The notes: generated from the sequence alone by a model not told the origin. A stretch of 64,000 nucleotides of DNA from Streptomyces sp. TP-A0874 (GCF_001748085.1 NZ_BBZK01000005.1:1-64000); one strand, 5' to 3'. Positions 17,972 through 29,489 are shown, numbered from the stretch's first letter. Program-made: numbers and translations.

Positions 17972-17977
17972 AGCATA
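17972..17977 (-). promoter_or_regulatory. -10 element of the leader peptide/sulfur transporter transcript
   Basis: TATGCT on the minus strand, seven bases before the leader peptide ATG at 17964. Confidence 0.5.
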
Positions 17978-18001
17978 AGGGCTCGGTGAGCCGTGGCCAG
18001 C

Positions 18002-18015
18002 CAACATTTCAACAT
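18002..18015. promoter_or_regulatory. Tandem CAACAT repeat upstream of the leader promoter
   Basis: CAACAT-TT-CAACAT, an 8-bp period. It lies about 38-51 bases before the predicted start of transcription, where an activator would bind; no good -35 box is visible there. Confidence 0.35.
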
Positions 18016-18267
18016 ACGGACCCATAAATGAGACGGGACTCGGCGGTGCCTTCTCCGCCCGAGGCAGCCGGCGGACACCGAGCGGCCCCCGACTGGACGG
18101 CGACCCGGGGCAGTTGGCCAGCGGCCCCGCCGGCTGTCGCCCCGGGCCCGGTGGATCGCCGGGGGCGTCCACACTGCGCCGACCCGGTCGGTTCGGCGGG
18201 GCAACTGGCCCCGGCACCGGCGCGCGGGGCGCCCGGTGCGCCCGCCGCGTGTCAGGATCGGGGTGCC

Positions 18268-19149
18268 ATGAATGCCACCGCCGCCCTCCACGCCCTTGTC
18301 ATCGACTGGTTCGACGAGCACGCCCGCGACCTGCCCTGGCGCCGCCCCGAAGCCGGAGCCTGGGGGGTGATGGTCAGCGAGTTCATGCTCCAGCAGACCC
18401 CGGTAGCCCGGGTGCTCCCCGTCTACGAGCAGTGGCTGTCCCGCTGGCCGCGCCCCGCGGACCTGGCCGCCGAATCCCCGGGCGAGGCGGTCCGCGCCTG
18501 GGGCCGGCTCGGCTACCCCAGGCGCGCGCTCCGACTGCACGGAGCCGCCGTCGCGATAGCGGAGCGACACGGCGGCGATGTGCCGCGCGACCACGCGAAG
18601 CTGCTGGCGCTGCCAGGAGTCGGCGAGTACACCGCCGCGGCCGTGGCCTCCTTCGCCTACGGCCAGCGGCACCCGGTGCTCGACACCAACGTGCGCCGGG
18701 TCTTCGCCCGCGCCGTGACGGGCACCCAGTACCCGCCCACCGCGACCACCGCGGCCGAGCGCCACCTCGCCCGGGGGCTGCTGCCCGCGGACGAGCCGAC
18801 CGCCGCCCGCTGGGCCGCCTCCACGATGGAGCTGGGCGCTCTGGTGTGCACCGCCCGGAGCCCGGAGTGCGGGCGGTGCCCGATCGCCGCCCGCTGCGCC
18901 TGGCGGCTGGCGGGCTCCCCCGCGCACCAGGGTCCGCCCCGCCGGGGGCAGACGTATGTCGGCACCGACCGGCAGGTCCGCGGCAAGCTGCTCGCGGTCC
19001 TGCGGGAGGCGACCGGACCGGTGCCGCAGCAGGCCCTGGACGCGGTCTGGCACGAGCCCCTGCAGCGGGCCCGGGCGTTGGACGGCCTGGTCTCGGACGG
19101 CCTGGTGGAACCGCTGCCCGACGGCCGGTTCCGGCTGCCGGTGGGCTGA
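18268..19149 (+). CDS. mutY: A/G-specific adenine glycosylase
   Basis: Removes adenine mispaired with 8-oxoguanine. 293 residues. The catalytic Glu is in VSEFMLQQTPVARV, the helix-hairpin-helix is LPGVGEYTAAAVASFAYG, the catalytic Asp is in PVLDTNVRR, and the 4Fe-4S ligands appear as C-x6-C-x2-C-x5-C in CTARSPECGRCPIAARC. The C-terminus is short, without a full MutT-like 8-oxoG recognition domain, as in other actinobacterial MutY. ATG 18268 was chosen; the reading frame runs further upstream without plausible protein. It is followed by a strong terminator. Confidence 0.94.
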   Translation: MNATAALHALVIDWFDEHARDLPWRRPEAGAWGVMVSEFMLQQTPVARVLPVYEQWLSRWPRPADLAAESPGEAVRAWGRLGYPRRALRLHGAAVAIAERHGGDVPRDHAKLLALPGVGEYTAAAVASFAYGQRHPVLDTNVRRVFARAVTGTQYPPTATTAAERHLARGLLPADEPTAARWAASTMELGALVCTARSPECGRCPIAARCAWRLAGSPAHQGPPRRGQTYVGTDRQVRGKLLAVLREATGPVPQQALDAVWHEPLQRARALDGLVSDGLVEPLPDGRFRLPVG

Positions 19150-19161
19150 GCGGCCACAGGC

Positions 19162-19199
19162 CGACCGCCTGGCCCGGTGAGCCCCGGGCCAGGCGGTCG
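19162..19199 (+). terminator. Terminator after mutY
   Basis: Perfect 16-bp stem, CGACCGCCTGGCCCGG against CCGGGCCAGGCGGTCG, with a six-base loop, 13 bases after the mutY stop. No T-tract, as is usual in Streptomyces. It insulates the sigE operon. Confidence 0.75.
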
Positions 19200-19388
19200 T
19201 CGAGGACCGGGACCACTCCGCCGCTTCGCCCCTTTTGTCCAGCGCCGTTACACAACTGTCGGAGAGTCGTGCGGCTCCCGACGGCCTAACCCACCCGGCA
19301 CTGTTACAGCCCCTCCCTAGTTTCGTCCCGGTGAGCCGAGCCAACCGGCGGCCAGCGGTCAGGAATCGGGGAACGGAGGCGGTCCACC

Positions 19389-19940
19389 ATGGCGGCGAGC
19401 AGCGAGGCACTGGGCTTCGAGGAGTACGTGCGGACCCGGCAGGACGCGTTGCTGCGCAGCGCCCGCCGACTGGTCCGCGACCCCCTGGACGCCCAGGACC
19501 TGGTGCAGACGGCTCTGGTCCGCACCTACGGCCGCTGGGAGGGGATCGCCGACAAGTCACTCGCCGACGCCTACCTCCGCCGGGTGATGATCAACACTCG
19601 GACCGAGTGGTGGCGGGCCCGGAAGCTGGAGGAGATCCCCACCGAGCAGCTGCCGGACGTCTCCGCGGTGGACGACGGGGCGGAGCAGCGCGCCGACCGG
19701 GCGCTCCTCATCGACCTGCTGCAGATGCTCACCCCCAAGCAGCGGAGCGTCGTCGTCCTGCGACACTGGGAGCAGATGAGCACGGCGGAGACGGCAACGG
19801 CCCTCGGTATGTCGGTGGGCACCGTCAAGAGCACCCTCCACCGCGCCCTGGCCCGGCTCCGCAAGGAGCTGGAGAGCCGGGAGATGGCCGTGCGGGAGCA
19901 CGAAGGCGAGGATCGGGGGCGGAATCGGTGCACGGCCTGA
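19389..19940 (+). CDS. sigE: ECF sigma factor SigE (cell-envelope stress)
   Basis: 183 residues, SigE of the Streptomyces envelope stress system. Region 2 is visible in LDAQDLVQTALVRTYGRW and region 4 in PKQRSVVVLRHWEQMSTAETATALGMSV and the helix VKSTLHRALARLR. It directs transcription of cell-wall genes when peptidoglycan is damaged. Unlike most ECF factors it has no anti-sigma gene; control is through CseB/CseC acting on the sigE promoter. ATG 19389 has GGAGGCGG ahead. I could not place the promoter confidently in the 190 bases after the mutY terminator. Confidence 0.97.
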   Translation: MAASSEALGFEEYVRTRQDALLRSARRLVRDPLDAQDLVQTALVRTYGRWEGIADKSLADAYLRRVMINTRTEWWRARKLEEIPTEQLPDVSAVDDGAEQRADRALLIDLLQMLTPKQRSVVVLRHWEQMSTAETATALGMSVGTVKSTLHRALARLRKELESREMAVREHEGEDRGRNRCTA

Positions 19941-20551
19941 CACCCGCTGCCCGGCGCCCCGCGGTCCGCCACAGGCCGCGCCCGGTGGGCGCGGTGGGGG
20001 TCGCCACCGCGATCCTGCTGCTGGGCGGCTGCGGTCAGGGGAGCCAGGGCGTACGCGAGGAGGGCCCGGCGGAGAACGAACCGGTCGCCGCCCCCTCACC
20101 GACGGACCCCTCCCGGGCGCTCAGCAAGAAGGACGCCGCGGAGATCGTCAAGAGGGACCCGCGGGTCAGCCTGGAGGTCCGGGAGCGGCTGCGGCCCTGC
20201 CCGTCGAAGGAGCCGGAGGCCGACTACCCGATCGACGTCAGCTACGGCAGGGTCACCGGCGGGGCCGGCCCCGACGTCGTCATCAACATCACCACCTGTG
20301 GAGAGGCCCTCGGCCTCGGTTCGTACGTGTACCGGGTGCGGGGCCCCGGCTACGAGGGCGTCTTCGCCAACGAGGACTCGCCGGTCTACGCCAAGATCAC
20401 GAACGGCGAGCTCCAGGTCACCAAGCCGCTCTACGCCTCCGGGGACGAGGTGTGCTGCCCCTCCGGCGAGGAGGTCACCACCTACACCTGGCAACATGAC
20501 AGGTTCGCGCAGGTCGCCCGCACGAAGGCGGTGCGCAGCAAGGGGGACTAG
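19928..20551 (+). CDS. cseA: CseA, lipoprotein modulator of the SigE system
   Basis: 207 residues. After a basic N-terminus comes a hydrophobic core (VGAVGVATAILLL) and the lipobox LLGGC, so the mature protein is tethered outside the membrane. CseA is known as a negative modulator of the CseB/CseC response. A later CCPS motif and paired cysteines suggest a folded extracellular domain. The GTG start is inside the end of sigE (13-base overlap) with GGGGGCGG ahead, which couples its translation to sigE. Confidence 0.9.
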   Translation: MHGLTPAARRPAVRHRPRPVGAVGVATAILLLGGCGQGSQGVREEGPAENEPVAAPSPTDPSRALSKKDAAEIVKRDPRVSLEVRERLRPCPSKEPEADYPIDVSYGRVTGGAGPDVVINITTCGEALGLGSYVYRVRGPGYEGVFANEDSPVYAKITNGELQVTKPLYASGDEVCCPSGEEVTTYTWQHDRFAQVARTKAVRSKGD

Positions 20552-20647
20552 GGGCCCGAAGGCCCGGACGAGACACCCCGGAGCCGCTCGGGACGCGGTG
20601 GAGGCACCACCTCCCGAGCCGGGCACCGGCAGCCTGAGGCAGGGGAG

Positions 20648-21343
20648 ATGGCCGAGACCCATGTGCTCTTCGTCGAGGACGACGACGTGATCCGTGAGGC
20701 GACCCAGTTGGCGCTCGAGCGGGACGGCTTCCTGGTCACCGCGGCGCCGGACGGGTTGACCGGTCTGGAGCGGTTCCGCGCCGACCGGCCGGACATCGCG
20801 CTGCTGGACGTGATGCTGCCCGGGCTGGACGGAGTCAGTCTCTGCCGCAGGATCCGGGACGAGTCCACGGTGCCGGTGATCATGCTCTCCGCGCGCGCCG
20901 ACTCCATCGACGTGGTGCTCGGGCTGGAGGCGGGCGCCGACGACTACGTCACCAAGCCCTTCGACGGGGCCGTACTGGTCGCGCGCATCCGCGCCGTGCT
21001 CCGGCGCTTCGGGCACGCCTCGGGTCCGGGCGGCGGCCGACCCGCCGGCGAGGGACCCGGCCCGCTCCGCTTCGGCGACCTGGAGGTCGACACCGAGGGC
21101 ATGGAGGTCCGCCGCGGCGGGGAGCCCGTAGCGCTCACCCCGACCGAGATGCGGCTGCTGCTGGAGTTCTCCGCCGCCCCGGGCTCCGTCTTCTCCCGCG
21201 ACCGGCTGCTGGAGCGGGTCTGGGAGTACGACTGGGACGGCGACACCCGGGTCGTGGACGTCCATGTGCAGCGGCTGCGCGCCAAGATCGGCCAGGAGCG
21301 GATCGAGACCGTCCGCGGCTTCGGCTACAAGTTGCGCGGCTGA
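20648..21343 (+). CDS. cseB: CseB, OmpR-type response regulator
   Basis: 231 residues. Receiver domain with acidic pocket VEDDD, phospho-acceptor Asp in IALLDVMLPGLDG, and conserved Thr/Ser and Lys in MLSARAD and YVTKPFD. The C-terminal winged helix ends in RTVRGFGYKLRG-type sequence (IETVRGFGYKL). In Streptomyces, phosphorylated CseB activates the sigE promoter. It is third in sigE-cseA-cseB-cseC; the 96-base gap before it has no strong terminator. The stop is 14 bases from cseC. Confidence 0.95.
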   Translation: MAETHVLFVEDDDVIREATQLALERDGFLVTAAPDGLTGLERFRADRPDIALLDVMLPGLDGVSLCRRIRDESTVPVIMLSARADSIDVVLGLEAGADDYVTKPFDGAVLVARIRAVLRRFGHASGPGGGRPAGEGPGPLRFGDLEVDTEGMEVRRGGEPVALTPTEMRLLLEFSAAPGSVFSRDRLLERVWEYDWDGDTRVVDVHVQRLRAKIGQERIETVRGFGYKLRG

Positions 21344-21357
21344 TCGGACCGATCCCC

Positions 21358-22686
21358 GTGCCGCAGCCGACCCCACCCACCCGCAGCCGCATACGCCGCT
21401 GGCTGCGCAACCGCCCGGGTGCCGGGCTGCGCTGGAAGGTCAGCGCAGCCATCGCCGTCGTCAGCGCGCTGGTGGCGATCGCGCTGAGCCTGGTGGTCCA
21501 CAACGCGGCCCTGGCCTCGCTGCTCGACGGCAGCCGGGACGTGCAGGACGAACGCATCAAGTTCGCCCAGCGCATCTACGAGTCGACCAACCGGCTCAGC
21601 TTCGACTCCAAGATCGACGATCCGAAGCTGCCGCCGGAGCTGCGGGAGGTGGCCCTCACCGGGCAGCGCGCCACCTTCCTGGAGGACACCGGCGGCGGCG
21701 TGCCCGAGGTGTGGGCCGCGGTGCCGCTCGCCGACGGCAAGGTGCTCTCCATCCACACCCGCTTCGAGGACCGCTACACCGTCCTGCGCGATCTGGACCG
21801 GGCACTGGTGGTCGGCTCCGCCTCGGTGGTGCTCGGCGGCAGTGCCCTGGGGGTACTCGTCGGCGGCCGGCTGTCGCGAAGGCTGCGGAAGGCGGCCACA
21901 GCCGCCGGCAAGGTGGCGCAGGGGGACCGGGGTGTACGGGTCCGGGACGCGATCGGCGGCCGGGTGCGGGACGAGACCGACGAACTGGCGCGGGCCGTGG
22001 ACGCCATGGCCGACGCGCTCGGGCAGCGGCTGGAGGCGGAGCGGCGGGTCACCGCGGACATCGCGCACGAGCTGCGGACCCCCGTGACCGGCCTGCTGAC
22101 CGCCGCGGAACTGCTGCCGCCGGGGCGGCCCACCGAGCTGGTGCGGGACCGGGCCCAGGCGCTGCGGACCCTGGTGGAGGAGGTGCTGGAGGTGGCCCGG
22201 CTGGACAGCGCCGCCGAGCGAGCCGAGCTCCAGGAGATCGCGCTCGGCGAGTTCGTGGTCCGCAGGGTCAGGGTGCTCGCCCCGGAGGCGTCGGTGGCCG
22301 TCGTCAAGGACGCACAGGTGGAGACGGACCCCCGGCGGCTGGAGCGGGTGCTCGGGAACCTGCTGGCCAACGCCGCCGAGCACGGCCGCCCTCCGGTCCA
22401 GGTGACGGTGGACGGGCGGGCGCTGCGGGTGCGCGACCACGGCCCCGGCTTCCCCTCGGCGCTCCTGGCCGGCGGTCCGAGCCGGTTCCGCACCGGCAGC
22501 CGGGACCGGGCGGGCCGGGGCCACGGCCTGGGGCTGACCATCGCGGCCGGGCAGGCACGGGTGCTGGGGGCGCGTCTGACCTTCCGGAACGCTCCGGGCG
22601 GCGGCGCCGTCGCCGTGCTGCGCCTGCCCCACAGCGCGCCCACCGATACCGGCGGCATCGCCGTCGTCACCCCCCGACAGCGCTGA
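21358..22686 (+). CDS. cseC: CseC, membrane sensor histidine kinase
   Basis: 442 residues. Membrane segments at ~27-50 (VSAAIAVVSALVAIALSLVV) and ~148-170 (ALVVGSASVVLGGSALGVLVGG) flank an extracellular sensor of about 100 residues. HAMP follows, then the H box ADIAHELRTPVTG with the phospho-His, an N box with NLLANAAEHG, and G boxes DHGPGF and GRGHGLGL. It senses cell-wall damage (muramidase, glycopeptides in S. coelicolor) and phosphorylates CseB. GTG start. The gene is followed by a terminator and a convergent LytM peptidase. Confidence 0.95.
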   Translation: MPQPTPPTRSRIRRWLRNRPGAGLRWKVSAAIAVVSALVAIALSLVVHNAALASLLDGSRDVQDERIKFAQRIYESTNRLSFDSKIDDPKLPPELREVALTGQRATFLEDTGGGVPEVWAAVPLADGKVLSIHTRFEDRYTVLRDLDRALVVGSASVVLGGSALGVLVGGRLSRRLRKAATAAGKVAQGDRGVRVRDAIGGRVRDETDELARAVDAMADALGQRLEAERRVTADIAHELRTPVTGLLTAAELLPPGRPTELVRDRAQALRTLVEEVLEVARLDSAAERAELQEIALGEFVVRRVRVLAPEASVAVVKDAQVETDPRRLERVLGNLLANAAEHGRPPVQVTVDGRALRVRDHGPGFPSALLAGGPSRFRTGSRDRAGRGHGLGLTIAAGQARVLGARLTFRNAPGGGAVAVLRLPHSAPTDTGGIAVVTPRQR

Positions 22687-22734
22687 GCCCGGCGGCGGGC
22701 GGGGCGGGAGAGACGGGGCTCGGCGGGAAAACAG

Positions 22735-22771
22735 GGGCGGCCCCCGGAACGTTCTGTTCCAGGGGCCGCCC
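22735..22771. terminator. Bidirectional terminator between cseC and the LytM gene
   Basis: 16-bp stem with one mismatch, GGGCGGCCCCCGGAAC against GTTCCAGGGGCCGCCC, loop GTTCT. On the minus strand it is followed by TGTTTTCC, a real U-tract, so it best fits the leftward gene. Confidence 0.8.
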
Positions 22772-22811
22772 ATCAGGGTCCGGCGTGAGCCGCCGCGGAG
22801 TGCGGGTCGCC

Positions 22812-23477
22812 TCAGAGGTTGACGCCGTGCTCCTTCATGAACTTCACCGGGTCGACAGCGGAGCCGTAGACCGGGGTGGTCCGGGTCTCGAAGTGCAGGT
22901 GCGGGCCGGTCGAGTTACCGGTGCTACCGGCCTTACCGATCTCCTCACCGGTGTTCACCTGCTCGCCGACCTTCACACCGATCTTCGACAGGTGACCGTA
23001 CTGGGTGTAGGTGTTCGGACCGTGCTTCACCACGATGTTGTTCCCGTAGGAGCCACCCCAGCCGGCGTCCACGACGGTGCCCTTGTGGACGGACTTCACG
23101 GGGGTGCCGGTCGGCACGGCGAGGTCCTGACCGCTGTGCTTGTTGGACCAGTGGCTACCGCCGAGGCCGAAGGTCGAGCCGAGCTCGTACTTGTCGACCG
23201 GCTTCACCCAGGAGGCCTGCTTCGGCTTGGCGGCGCTCTTCTGCGGACCGTCGCCCTTCTGCTGGCCGTCGGTCTTCTGCTGGCCGTCGGTCTGGCTGGC
23301 GTCTACCGCCTTGGACACGGAACCGGCCGTGGTCGAGCCGAAGACGTCGCCCTGTGCGGCGAGCGCCACCCCGGTCCCCAACACGAGCGAGGTGCCCACA
23401 CCGGCGGCCACGACGGCCGTACGACGGTTCATCTTGGGCTTGCCCGGGATGCGGAAGAACTGGGTGCGCTTCGTCAT
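22812..23477 (-). CDS. Secreted M23 (LytM-type) peptidoglycan endopeptidase
   Basis: 221 residues. An N-terminal basic stretch and hydrophobic segment (AVVAAGVGTSLVLGTGVALAA) form a signal peptide cut near ALAA-QG. A Gln/Lys-rich linker has imperfect DGQQK repeats. The LytM domain carries the zinc motif HxxxD in HSGQDLAVP and HLH in GPHLHFETR, with QYGHLS between. It should cleave peptide crosslinks in the wall. It lies tail to tail with cseC and could be a SigE-linked wall enzyme, which is inference. ATG 23477 has GGAGG five bases ahead. Confidence 0.93.
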   Translation of the reverse strand: MTKRTQFFRIPGKPKMNRRTAVVAAGVGTSLVLGTGVALAAQGDVFGSTTAGSVSKAVDASQTDGQQKTDGQQKGDGPQKSAAKPKQASWVKPVDKYELGSTFGLGGSHWSNKHSGQDLAVPTGTPVKSVHKGTVVDAGWGGSYGNNIVVKHGPNTYTQYGHLSKIGVKVGEQVNTGEEIGKAGSTGNSTGPHLHFETRTTPVYGSAVDPVKFMKEHGVNL

Positions 23478-24231
23478 GGGGGTACCTCCGAAAGAAAAGG
23501 AATTGATCCGGCTACGGAAGTCCGTTGCTCGGAGCTTCGGACTGCTGGACTCCGGTCTCTGCCGGATCGCAATTCATTGGTAACCGCCGCTCGGCCCGAC
23601 AACAAGGACCCCTTCTACTAAGCGGCCCCGTAGTCGCGGAATACCCGGGGAGCGCACCCGCCCCCAACTCTCGCGCCCCTTCCTGCCTGCGGAAACACCA
23701 TCGATCCGGGGGTTTCCTCGCTGACCAGCGACGGTCTGCCGACCGGCCTTCACAGGCCTGACGAGATACCTGTCCGGTGGACCCGGAGCGGCACGGGACG
23801 AAAGTCCCGGGCGCATTCGAAAGGCTTCTCCTAATTCCGCTAGTAAGTGATCCAGGTCATGTGCGGCACGTCACTCCAAGGCAGGAGCGGACCCTCCCCG
23901 AAGGGACTTTCGGCCTGTCCGATCTCCTCTGCCGGAACGGAATTCCGGCCGAGCCGACCGACTTCGCGCACCCCCGCGAGAAGTCCCTACCGCAGGGCCG
24001 CGCCGACCACTCTCCGGATTCGGCGCCATACGGAGTGTGCCCACGGTGCGGCCGGACGCGCACGCCATCGGTGGCGGAAGACCCCGGATCCGGGAGGTCT
24101 CCGGGCCGCTCGCCGACGCGGGTGGGCCACGGCCGACGCGCGCGGCCTGCCGGGGCCACGGGGCAGCCCTTAGCCTGGGAGGCCGGAATCGCTCTCTGCT
24201 GTCGTATGGCCACAAAGGGGGAAGAACGGGG
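23478..24231. other. 754-base divergent intergenic region (LytM/NACHT)
   Basis: No convincing gene on either strand. It holds the promoters of two divergent genes and, near the middle, two abutting Crp-like sites. GAAGAACGGGG precedes the NACHT start. A TAGCCT hexamer at about 24174 could be the NACHT -10 box. I searched the minus strand for a c-di-AMP (ydaO) riboswitch ahead of the LytM gene and did not find its conserved core. Confidence 0.6.
23847..23874. promoter_or_regulatory. Two abutting Crp-like sites
   Basis: GTGATCCAGGTCAT (one base off) and GTGCGGCACGTCAC (exact) fit the GTG-N6-GNCAC pattern reported for Streptomyces Crp. They lie 358 bases before the NACHT gene and 370 before the LytM gene. 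Confidence 0.3.
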
Positions 24232-26259
24232 ATGGATCCTGCGGATACCGCGTTCGAGGAGCAGTACGCCAAGGACATCGTCACCGGCCACAACCACCTC
24301 ACCATCTACGGGATCGACCTCACGCGTTCCGCCGACAGGTGGCCGCTGGACGCCGCATACCTGAGCCTGGAGGCCGAGTCCGGCCCCGACGCCGCCACCG
24401 CCTCGCCCCACCCGCGCCCCGCGCTCCCGGCCGAGCAGGCCATGGCCGGCAGCGAGCGGGTGCTGCTGCGCGGGGCGGCCGGATCGGGCAAGACCACACT
24501 GGTGCAGTGGCTCGCCGTCTCCACCGCCCGCGGGGACCTGCCCACCGCGCTCTCCGCCCTCCGGGGCCGGGTCCCGTTCGTACTGCCGGTGCGGCGCTTC
24601 CCCGGCGGGCGGCTGCCGGCGCCCGAAGCCTTCCTCTCCGCCGTGCGCTACCCGGGGGCCGGCGCCGCTCCGCCCGGCTGGGCGGAGCGGGTACTCCGGG
24701 CCCGCCGCGGCCTGCTGCTCGTCGACGGGATCGACGAGGCCCCGCAGTCGCGGCGCGAGCAGCTGGGCCAGCAGCTCCTCCGGCTGCTGCGGGACTACCC
24801 GGGCAACATCTGGCTGGTCACCTCCCGGCCGTCCGCGGTCCGCGACGGCTGGCTGACCTCCGCGGGCTTCGAGGAGTTCCGGCTCACCCCGCTCAGCCGG
24901 GAGAACGTGGAGCGGTTCGTCCGGCGCTGGCACTCGGCGGTCCGCGCCGAGGGCGCCCGCGACCTCGACCGGATCAGCGAGTACGAGCGGACCCTGCTCG
25001 ACACCGTCCGCATCAACCGGGAGCTGGGGCGGCTGGCCACCAATCCGCTGCTCTGCGGTCTGCTCTGCGCCCTCCACCGGGACCGCCGCGGCTACCTGCC
25101 GCGCGGCCGGAAGGCGCTCTACGACGCCGCGCTGTCGATGCTGCTGGAACGCCGTGACCGGGAGCGCGCCATGGCCCCGCCGGACGGCATCGACCTGCCG
25201 CAGGAACCCAAGATCCGGCTGTTACAGAAGCTCGCGCACTGGATGCTGGTCAACGGCCGCTCCGAGATGGACCGCGAGGAGGCGCTGGAGATCCTCACCG
25301 CACACCTGCCGTCCATACCCGAGGCGATGCGGCAGGGCGGGCCGGAGGAGATCTTCCGTCACCTGCTGGACCGGACCGGTCTACTGCGGGAGCCCACCCC
25401 CGGCTCGGTGGACTTCGTGCACCGGACCTTCCAGGACTATCTGAGCGCGCGGGCCATCGTCGAACGCCACGACTTCGACTTCCTGATCGACCACGCCCAC
25501 CACGACGACTGGGAGGAGGTGGTCAGGATGTCGGTCGCCCTGGCCCGTCCCGACGAGTGCGCCTACCTCCTGGACGGCCTGCTCGGCGCCCGTCCCGGCA
25601 GCAAGGCGGTGCACGCCCGGCACCGCAAGCTGCTGGCCGCCGCCTGCCTGGAGCACGCCACCGAGCTGGGGCCCGAGGTCCGCCAGCGGGTCCAGCGCTT
25701 CACCCGCAACCTGGTCCGGCCCGCGAAGGAGGAGAGCGCCCGCGCCCTGGGCTGGATCGGCCCCATCGCGCTGGAGATGCTCCCCGATCCCACGGACCTC
25801 ACGGACGAGGAGGCCGACCGGCTCGCCATCACGGCCACCTCGGTCGCCGACGACCGGGCCATCGACTACCTCGTGCGCCTGCGGCACCGGAGCTCCTGGC
25901 ACATCCGCTCCCGGCTGGCCAACGCCTGGCGCCGCTACGACACCGAGCGGTACGCCGACGAGATCATCGCCCACCTGGACGAGCAGCAGCTGGACTTCCC
26001 GGTCTCCAGCCTGGCCGAGCTGCACGCACTGCGCCGGCTCGGCGGCCGGCCGGCCATCCAGATAGCCGGCCACTTCACCCCGGAGCAGCTGCTCGACGGG
26101 CTGGTGGCCGAGCGGCTGGAGCAGCTGTGGCTCGCCTACGACCTGAAGGTGAGCCTGGAGTGGCTCAGCGCCTTCCCCCGACTGCACACCCTCACCGTGA
26201 GCAAGAACGCGCTGCCGGCCGAGGGGGTCCCGGAGGGCATCCGGATGGTGGTCGTCTGA
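24232..26259 (+). CDS. NACHT-domain NTPase (STAND family) with a TTA codon
   Basis: 675 residues. A short N-terminal region (~1-70, with YGIDL and AAYLSLEA as in many bacterial NACHT proteins) leads to Walker [10 protein letters not shown] (81-89) and the NACHT Walker [10 protein letters not shown] (161-169). Sensor and winged-helix regions follow, then a helical C-terminal half that could be HEAT or leucine-rich. No separate nuclease or other effector domain is visible. Some bacterial NACHT proteins defend against phage; this one's role is unknown. Codon 331 is TTA (25222-25224), the only TTA among the window's genes, so full expression should need bldA tRNA. Confidence 0.88.
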   Translation: MDPADTAFEEQYAKDIVTGHNHLTIYGIDLTRSADRWPLDAAYLSLEAESGPDAATASPHPRPALPAEQAMAGSERVLLRGAAGSGKTTLVQWLAVSTARGDLPTALSALRGRVPFVLPVRRFPGGRLPAPEAFLSAVRYPGAGAAPPGWAERVLRARRGLLLVDGIDEAPQSRREQLGQQLLRLLRDYPGNIWLVTSRPSAVRDGWLTSAGFEEFRLTPLSRENVERFVRRWHSAVRAEGARDLDRISEYERTLLDTVRINRELGRLATNPLLCGLLCALHRDRRGYLPRGRKALYDAALSMLLERRDRERAMAPPDGIDLPQEPKIRLLQKLAHWMLVNGRSEMDREEALEILTAHLPSIPEAMRQGGPEEIFRHLLDRTGLLREPTPGSVDFVHRTFQDYLSARAIVERHDFDFLIDHAHHDDWEEVVRMSVALARPDECAYLLDGLLGARPGSKAVHARHRKLLAAACLEHATELGPEVRQRVQRFTRNLVRPAKEESARALGWIGPIALEMLPDPTDLTDEEADRLAITATSVADDRAIDYLVRLRHRSSWHIRSRLANAWRRYDTERYADEIIAHLDEQQLDFPVSSLAELHALRRLGGRPAIQIAGHFTPEQLLDGLVAERLEQLWLAYDLKVSLEWLSAFPRLHTLTVSKNALPAEGVPEGIRMVVV

Positions 26260-26288
26260 GGCACCGGGACCGAGACGGCTCGAAAACG

Positions 26289-26327
26289 CGGACGGCGCCC
26301 GGGAACACCGTTCCCGGGCGCCGTCCG
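26289..26327. terminator. Bidirectional terminator between the NACHT gene and clpC
   Basis: Perfect 18-bp stem beginning CGGACGGCGCCCGGGAAC with a three-base ACC loop. AAAA lies just outside on the left, giving a T-run for leftward clpC transcripts. Confidence 0.85.
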
Positions 26328-26334
26328 TTCGGAC

Positions 26335-28860
<2,526 letters not shown>

Positions 28861-28893
28861 CGTTAATCGCTCCTCAGAGCGGTCAGGCAGATC

Positions 28894-28906
28894 GGGGACG
28901 GTCCCC
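28894..28906. repeat. Inverted repeat in the clpC leader
   Basis: GGGGAC-G-GTCCCC, perfect 6-bp arms, 34 bases upstream of the clpC start. Confidence 0.35.
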
Positions 28907-28927
28907 TCCCTGTCCTTCCGCAGCTTA

Positions 28928-28944
28928 GTCCCGCAAGCGGGGAC
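28928..28944. repeat. Second inverted repeat upstream of clpC
   Basis: GTCCCGC-AA-GCGGGGAC, near-symmetrical. It shares the GTCCC/GGGAC ends with the repeat at 28894, so the two could be one operator pair. Confidence 0.35.
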
Positions 28945-29489
28945 CGCTCATTCCAACTGCCGACATCCGCCCGGTTCACCCGCACCAGTGCGGAGAACCC
29001 ACCTGCCGAATCGCCGACAATCGCTCCAACCCGATGGTGGGAGAGGATGTTCCCGCAGGCCAGACGGACAGCCTCGATACCGCTACGCCGACGGCGAACG
29101 CCCCTCCGCCGCGGTCCGCACGCCTCCCTCCTCACCAGGCAATTGTCTACCCCCACGGGGGGACACTCCATGCGGCGCGGACCGGTTCCATCAGCTACGG
29201 GCGAACACCCTTGCGCCCCCTGAGTGCGCTGACACGCCCCGCCCCTCACTACTGTCCGTACCCGCATATCGACATACCGTAACTCTAACGGCTCGATCCA
29301 CGGGCTGATCAAGGGGAGGGGAGAAAGAGGAAGGCAGGGGCGGTGCCGACCCGACCTCGCGGCCCAGCGGCGGGAGACGGTCTTCAGCAGTGGGAGACGG
29401 CCAGCGGGAGCGGCCGGATCCGGCTCGGCGCCCCAGGACGCCCCTCCGGGGCCGTCGCCCGGGCGCCCGGGCCCGCCCCCGGCCCGGCC

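Noticed and set aside
17961..18026. 22-codon frame starting ATG GGT overlapping the Cys leader peptide in another frame
   Set aside because: Lacks a ribosome site and any -10 at leaderless spacing; the Cys frame has both the -10 and a family-like pattern.
19200..19388. SigE-type or HrdB promoter upstream of sigE
   Set aside because: Several half-matches (CCAACC, TAGTTT) but none with an acceptable partner at the right spacing.
23478..23800. c-di-AMP (ydaO) riboswitch ahead of the LytM gene
   Set aside because: Tempting because DisA is nearby and wall hydrolases are typical targets, but the conserved core stretch of actinobacterial ydaO elements is not visible on the minus strand.
28861..29060. 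ClgR box upstream of clpC
   Set aside because: The closest match, CGC-N6-GCG near 28990, has one base too many in the spacer; not called.
29034..29282. 82-codon frame in the clpC-lsr2 gap
   Set aside because: No ribosome site, no TANNNT at leaderless spacing, Pro/Thr composition without motif.
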